10,008 nucleotides of DNA from NCBI GenBank assembly GCA_017394565.1, contig JAFPXW010000272.1, positions 1 through 10,008 of the forward strand. Reading direction: 5' to 3'. Origin of the DNA: Oscillospiraceae bacterium (GTDB taxonomy: Bacteria; Bacillota; Clostridia; Oscillospirales; Ruminococcaceae). This document shows, piece after piece, positions 7,552-10,008 of the stretch (positions within the stretch are counted from its first letter, which is position 1; each line of letters starts with the position of its first letter). The notes beneath the pieces were generated by a model, which was given only the letters and a program-made list of their open reading frames with translations, did not search any database and was not told the origin of the DNA. Position numbers and translations under genes: made by a program.

Positions 7552-8382
7552 TTACGGTTTTCCGCCCGGCTGATACGAGCCGATCTCCATCTTGACCATG
7601 GCGTGCTGATTCCCTCGCTTTTCCACGGGAGGAAGCGTCATATAATCGCCATACATATGTTTCAGAAGCATATCATAATCTGCCGGTGCCTTGAACAGAT
7701 GTCCTTCAAACGGCAGTTCTGTCAGCTCTCTGGTGCATTTTGCGTCCATATATTCGCTGAATTTGTACGCGCCGAACCAGTTGATGACGTTCCGGGGCGC
7801 CGGATCGTGCGGCTTTGCGCAGATCCTTGTCATGCGGTCGATGCAGCGGTCCTTGGAATAGAAGAAGAACAGCGTCCGCATCGCATTGCCGAAATATCTC
7901 TTTTTCTTGTCCTTGAAGTCATAGTCCGTCTTGCCCAGCGCAGCCCATTTGAGGCATTTGAAATGATAATACTGCATTTTCAGCCGGAAGGCATTTTCCG
8001 GCATCTCGTCATACGGGAACACGTCCAGGAAGATCCCGTTATGCTGTCTGGAGGTTTCGGTATAATCCTCCATCAGGATGGTATCGTTGATGCGGATCTT
8101 GGCGAAGCCGTGGGCAAACGCCGGATCCGTCTGATACGTCTGGAGAAAGAAACGGGGATCCAGCTCCCTGGCTGCGATCTTCAGGAATTTCTCATATTCC
8201 GCGCGTGTCATGCCGACATCCATGTCGTCATCCCAGGGAATGAAGCCCTGGTGTCTGACCGCACCCAGCAGCGTCCCGCCGATCAGGAAATAATTCAGTC
8301 CATGCTTGTCACAGATCCGTTTGAATTCCAGCGCAATATCCAGGATGCACAGCTGTAGAGTCCGCAGTGTCTGCTCAGCCAT
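7552..8382 (-). CDS. licD: LicD family phosphotransferase (first copy)
   Basis: This 276-residue protein is a member of the LicD/fukutin-type nucleotidyltransferase-fold family. Bacterial LicD proteins move phosphocholine from CDP-choline to cell-surface glycans, and the human relatives FKTN and FKRP transfer ribitol phosphate from CDP-ribitol. The signature GGTLLGAVRH is at residues 35-44, followed by IPWDDDMD (48-55), whose aspartates bind the metal and donor. The C-terminal YGDYMTLPPVEKR element is also typical. GAGAGG just upstream supports the ATG. The next gene, 19 bases downstream from its likely start, makes a probable CDP-alditol. No choline uptake or CDP-choline (LicA/LicC) genes are visible, so a phospho-alditol donor is the better guess. 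The acceptor is unknown. Confidence 0.88.
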   Translation of the reverse strand: MAEQTLRTLQLCILDIALEFKRICDKHGLNYFLIGGTLLGAVRHQGFIPWDDDMDVGMTRAEYEKFLKIAARELDPRFFLQTYQTDPAFAHGFAKIRINDTILMEDYTETSRQHNGIFLDVFPYDEMPENAFRLKMQYYHFKCLKWAALGKTDYDFKDKKKRYFGNAMRTLFFFYSKDRCIDRMTRICAKPHDPAPRNVINWFGAYKFSEYMDAKCTRELTELPFEGHLFKAPADYDMLLKHMYGDYMTLPPVEKRGNQHAMVKMEIGSYQPGGKP

Positions 8383-8421
8383 CTAATCCTCTCCCTTCAC
8401 TGCAAATCGTGCAGCATGATG

Positions 8422-8913
8422 TTATTGAAAAAGTGCCTCGACCGCCTGTTCGAGCTTCTGGTTGAATGTCACGTTGTTGCTCTGGAGTGCCGCGGGCATC
8501 GACTGGATGAGCGTGTCGTAATTCTCCAGTGTCTCGCCGACCTTCTGCACGTCCTCCACGACGATGATATTCCCCTGCCGCTGTGCGACTGCCCTGGAAA
8601 ACTCATACTGATGATCGTTGACGTGCTCGTCGAATTCCTTTCGTCTCGGAACCACGATCGGGATCTTGCCGACCTGCAGCGGCATGATGAAGCTGGAAGG
8701 GCCGCCGTGTGTGATGACGATGCGGGCCTGACTGACCAGCTCCACCATGCGCGGATACGGGTACAGCTTGCTCCACTCGCAGTGCTGCGGCTCGTAGGTC
8801 GAAAAGCCGGTCTGCATGATCACTTCTTCCTCATGGGCAGCCGCCCACTGATCCATATATTCCACCAGCCGGTTAAACGGCTGCTCGTGGGTGCCAACAG
8901 TTACGAATATCAT
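8422..8913 (-). CDS. pssE: PssE/Alg13-like glycosyltransferase subunit
   Basis: This 163-residue protein corresponds to the C-terminal nucleotide-sugar-binding domain of GT28 glycosyltransferases (the MurG fold) and is the catalytic partner of the PssD/Alg14-like protein. The N-terminus MIFVTVGTHEQPF is typical of the family. The donor-binding stretch HGGPSS (residues 69-74) and the following GKIPIVVPRR and DEHVNDHQ segments (about 82-102) are the expected motifs. Length is normal. The start is well supported by AGGAGG five bases before the ATG. It probably acts in the cytoplasm, bound to the membrane through PssD. The next gene starts 39 bases downstream. The sugar transferred is unknown; glucose, galactose, GlcNAc and GlcA donors are all known for relatives. 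Confidence 0.9.
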   Translation of the reverse strand: MIFVTVGTHEQPFNRLVEYMDQWAAAHEEEVIMQTGFSTYEPQHCEWSKLYPYPRMVELVSQARIVITHGGPSSFIMPLQVGKIPIVVPRRKEFDEHVNDHQYEFSRAVAQRQGNIIVVEDVQKVGETLENYDTLIQSMPAALQSNNVTFNQKLEQAVEALFQ

Positions 8914-8961
8914 GATTTCCTCCTAAGGCTGTGCGCATCTGCCGCCAGCCGGTCATTTGGC

Positions 8962-8986
8962 AAAAAAAAGAACACCGGAAGTGCCC
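8962..8986 (-). terminator. Terminator-like hairpin with U8 between pssD and pssE
   Basis: On the minus-strand transcript, GGGCAC (8986-8981) pairs with GUGUUC (8975-8970) around the loop UUCCG, and eight U residues follow directly (8969-8962). The stem is only 6 bp and contains two G-U pairs, so it should be a weak or leaky intrinsic terminator. Because pssE and the later genes have no visible promoter of their own, it more likely attenuates than ends transcription. The distance to the next ATG (8913) is about 50 bases. Confidence 0.5.
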
Positions 8987-9019
8987 ATTCTGAAAGGAAT
9001 CCATATCCATAGCGATGCT

Positions 9020-9042
9020 GCGGTCTCCGCACCGGAAACCGC
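9020..9042 (-). repeat. Second GC-rich hairpin in the pssD-pssE gap
   Basis: A 9-bp stem (9020-9028 with 9034-9042) closes a 5-base loop. In the RNA the arms pair throughout, with one G-U pair. It lies between the hairpin at 9046-9071 and the terminator-like element at 8962-8986, so three hairpins follow one another in about 110 bases. No U-run follows this one. Confidence 0.5.
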
Positions 9043-9045
9043 GCT

Positions 9046-9071
9046 GCCGTCCGGCGCTGACGGCGGACGGC
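9046..9071 (-). repeat. GC-rich hairpin in the pssD-pssE gap
   Basis: An 8-bp perfect inverted repeat (GCCGTCCG at 9046-9053, CGGACGGC at 9064-9071) encloses a 10-base loop. It lies in the untranslated stretch between the two glycosyltransferase subunit genes and is followed on the transcript by a second hairpin at 9020-9042. No U-run follows, so it is not a typical terminator. It may stabilise or process the mRNA. Confidence 0.5.
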
Positions 9072-9156
9072 GATGCATCACGCTGTGATCTTCAAACGGA
9101 TCCCCTCATGGCAGGCCGCACTCCGACCAGTGAGCCCGGCTATGCTGTTATCCGGT

Positions 9157-9624
9157 TTAAAAAATACTTCCGAAATTCTCCGCCTTCGGGTACACCTGTT
9201 TCATTTCCTCCCACTCGACGATGAACTTGTCCGTCACGGGGTAGCAGATCCTGCCGGAAATGGTCGGCTTGTCAATGCGGTCAAAAACCTCGATATAAAT
9301 AGTCTTAGCGCCCATCAGCTTACCAATCCAGAAAAACGGAATTGCAGGTGCAGCTCCAGAGGAAATGATAAGATCCGGGCGTTCTTTTCTCAGAATCTTG
9401 ATTGCACGATGGGTATTGATGAGCAGCGCCTTGAGACTGCGGTTAGACGGATAGTAAACAGGATACAGCTTCTCGCCCTTCAGCAGGCTCCGTGCATCTT
9501 CCTTGTCAAAGGTCGCCCAGAAGCGGTCTTTATCCTGCCAGAACGGCTTGAGCATATACAGGTGTGTCAGGTGTCCGCCAGAGGAGCCGACCAAACAGAC
9601 CTTGAGTTTCTTGTTCTTGTCCAT
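9157..9624 (-). CDS. pssD: PssD/Alg14-like glycosyltransferase subunit
   Basis: This 155-residue protein belongs to the Alg14/PssD/Cps14F family, the membrane-tethering half of a two-part glycosyltransferase. The partner, PssE/Alg13, carries the nucleotide-sugar site. Together they add a sugar, commonly the second one, to a lipid-linked acceptor on the cytoplasmic face. The nucleotide-fold glycine loop GSSGGHL is at residues 13-19. Later conserved stretches include PDLIISSGAAPAIPFF (about 85-100) and the IYIEVFDRIDKPT segment. Length is normal for the family. The ATG is preceded by AAGGA about 10 bases upstream. It is the first gene after the promoter. Oddly, it is separated from its partner by 243 bases, although such pairs usually abut. 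The sugar it transfers cannot be told from sequence. Confidence 0.88.
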   Translation of the reverse strand: MDKNKKLKVCLVGSSGGHLTHLYMLKPFWQDKDRFWATFDKEDARSLLKGEKLYPVYYPSNRSLKALLINTHRAIKILRKERPDLIISSGAAPAIPFFWIGKLMGAKTIYIEVFDRIDKPTISGRICYPVTDKFIVEWEEMKQVYPKAENFGSIF

Positions 9625-9637
9625 CTATCTTTCATCC

Positions 9638-9709
9638 TTATTGTTTATAAATTTCTATTGCACCGGGAGGGGGAGCCGGAGCGGAACGTCCCTGAATCTC
9701 CCTCGTCAT
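9638..9709 (-). CDS. Candidate 23-codon leader ORF with a PPPG motif (speculative)
   Basis: Within the leader, ATG at 9709-9707 opens a 23-residue frame ending in TAA (9640-9638), 13 bases before the ATG of the first gene; its stop overlaps the AAGGA ribosome site of that gene. The peptide is proline-rich in the middle (residues 10-16 read APAPPPG). Runs of three prolines are known to slow ribosomes and to need EF-P. The frame overlaps the two arms of the leader hairpin. Against it, no clear ribosome site precedes its ATG, so it may be a chance frame. No function is assigned. Confidence 0.2.
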   Translation of the reverse strand: MTREIQGRSAPAPPPGAIEIYKQ

Positions 9710-9747
9710 TGCAGACTGATTGCGTAAAATTCACGCACTGTAATATA

Positions 9748-9776
9748 AGTATAGCATTTCACAACGGTAATGTCAA
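9748..9776 (-). promoter_or_regulatory. SigA-type promoter of the polysaccharide operon
   Basis: Read on the minus strand, a perfect -35 box TTGACA (9776-9771) is followed by a 17-base spacer and the -10 box TATACT (9753-9748). The spacer ends in TGC, which adds an extended -10 (TGn) element. This is close to the ideal housekeeping promoter of Gram-positive bacteria. Transcription would start near 9741, giving a leader of about 115 bases before the first gene. It is the only convincing promoter in the window and probably drives all genes down to 166. Confidence 0.85.
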
Positions 9777-10008
9777 CCCCTTTTCAGCATTATCACAAGA
9801 ATTGGCAACTTTTTTCGTAAACTTTCACAAAACCGAAGCGCACCGTACTTTGTTTCTATTCACCCTCCTGTATCCTGCCTCCGGGGGGTGTGTATTCGCA
9901 CGCTGCGAAGCCAAAATGATAATATTTTGATGCGATTATACTGTTTGTAATAAAATGCATCATGTCAGATCATGGATAGCACAGAAATCAATTTTTGGGT
10001 TTCTGTTA

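Larger units (their letters stand above)
9625..10008 (-). other. Non-coding region and 5' leader upstream of the operon
   Basis: I see no convincing standard-length gene in these 384 bases. The part right of the promoter (9777-10008) is mostly AT-rich. It contains a small perfect palindrome with a 6-bp stem and 3-base loop (9895-9909) and an isolated TATAAT on the minus strand (9940-9935) with only a weak -35. The leader (about 9741 to 9625) can fold GAGGGAG (9704-9698) against CTCCCCCTC (9675-9667) with a 2-base bulge, and it contains a 23-codon mini-ORF listed separately. The first gene has an AAGGA ribosome site about 10 bases before its ATG. Confidence 0.5.

Noticed and set aside
6525..7595. 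Long plus-strand frame of 356 codons opposite the fusion enzyme gene
   Set aside because: It lies entirely antisense to a gene with clear SDR and TagD motifs, has no ribosome site and shows low-complexity acidic/leucine-rich composition typical of a codon-bias shadow.
9073..9930. Plus-strand frame of 285 codons spanning pssD and the promoter
   Set aside because: It runs antisense through a real gene, a strong promoter and an AT-rich non-coding stretch, with no recognisable domain and no ribosome site.
9935..9963. Possible second minus-strand promoter with TATAAT at 9940-9935
   Set aside because: At 17-base spacing the -35 would be ATGATG, which matches only half of the consensus. The promoter at 9748-9776 is far better.
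1..10008. CRISPR array, tRNA/rRNA, phage or defence system
   Set aside because: No spaced direct repeats, no cloverleaf or rRNA-like stretch, and every coding region fits polysaccharide biosynthesis.

Overview
The window looks like one complete surface-polysaccharide biosynthesis operon (capsule or exopolysaccharide). All supported genes lie on the minus strand and are transcribed from right (about 9741) to left (about 125). The organism is most likely a Gram-positive Bacillota of intermediate G+C content, perhaps a gut Clostridia or Erysipelotrichia relative. The reasons are strong GGAGG-type ribosome sites, a textbook SigA promoter, mostly TAA stops, and a gene set (PssD/PssE pair, LicD proteins, EpsG-type polymerase) common in that group. 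The genus cannot be read from this sequence.

Layout in transcription order. 9625-10008 is a non-coding leader and promoter region with TTGACA / 17 bp / extended TGC-TATACT (9748-9776). Next come a PssD/Alg14-like subunit (9157-9624) and, after an unusual 243-base gap with hairpins and a terminator-like element, its partner PssE/Alg13 (8422-8913). Then follow a first LicD protein (7552-8382), a fusion of a short-chain dehydrogenase and a TagD-like cytidylyltransferase (6372-7532), a GT4 glycosyltransferase with no standard start codon (5230 to about 6318), and a hexapeptide-repeat acyltransferase (4684-5217). The operon continues with a GT2 glycosyltransferase cut by an in-frame amber codon (3629-4669), an EpsG/Wzy-type polymerase (2456-3619), a second LicD protein (1657-2454) and a Wzx-type flippase (166-1647). 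A 14-bp perfect hairpin (125-157) closes the operon. The left 60 bases hold two more perfect hairpins of unknown origin.

How the genes may work together (inference from families). A lipid-linked sugar made elsewhere would be extended by PssD/PssE, the GT4 and, if functional, the GT2. The fusion enzyme would reduce a sugar phosphate and activate the product as a CDP-alditol, and the LicD proteins would transfer the phospho-alditol (or another phospho-group) onto the repeat unit. The hexapeptide protein would acylate it, the flippase would export the lipid-linked repeat and the EpsG-like protein would polymerise it. No priming phosphoglycosyltransferase, chain-length regulator or attachment protein is present between promoter and terminator, so those functions must be encoded elsewhere.

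Points that most deserve a second look are the SDR-cytidylyltransferase fusion beside two LicD genes, the single amber codon in the GT2, the missing start codon of the GT4, and the structured gap and proline-rich mini-ORF near the start of the operon.
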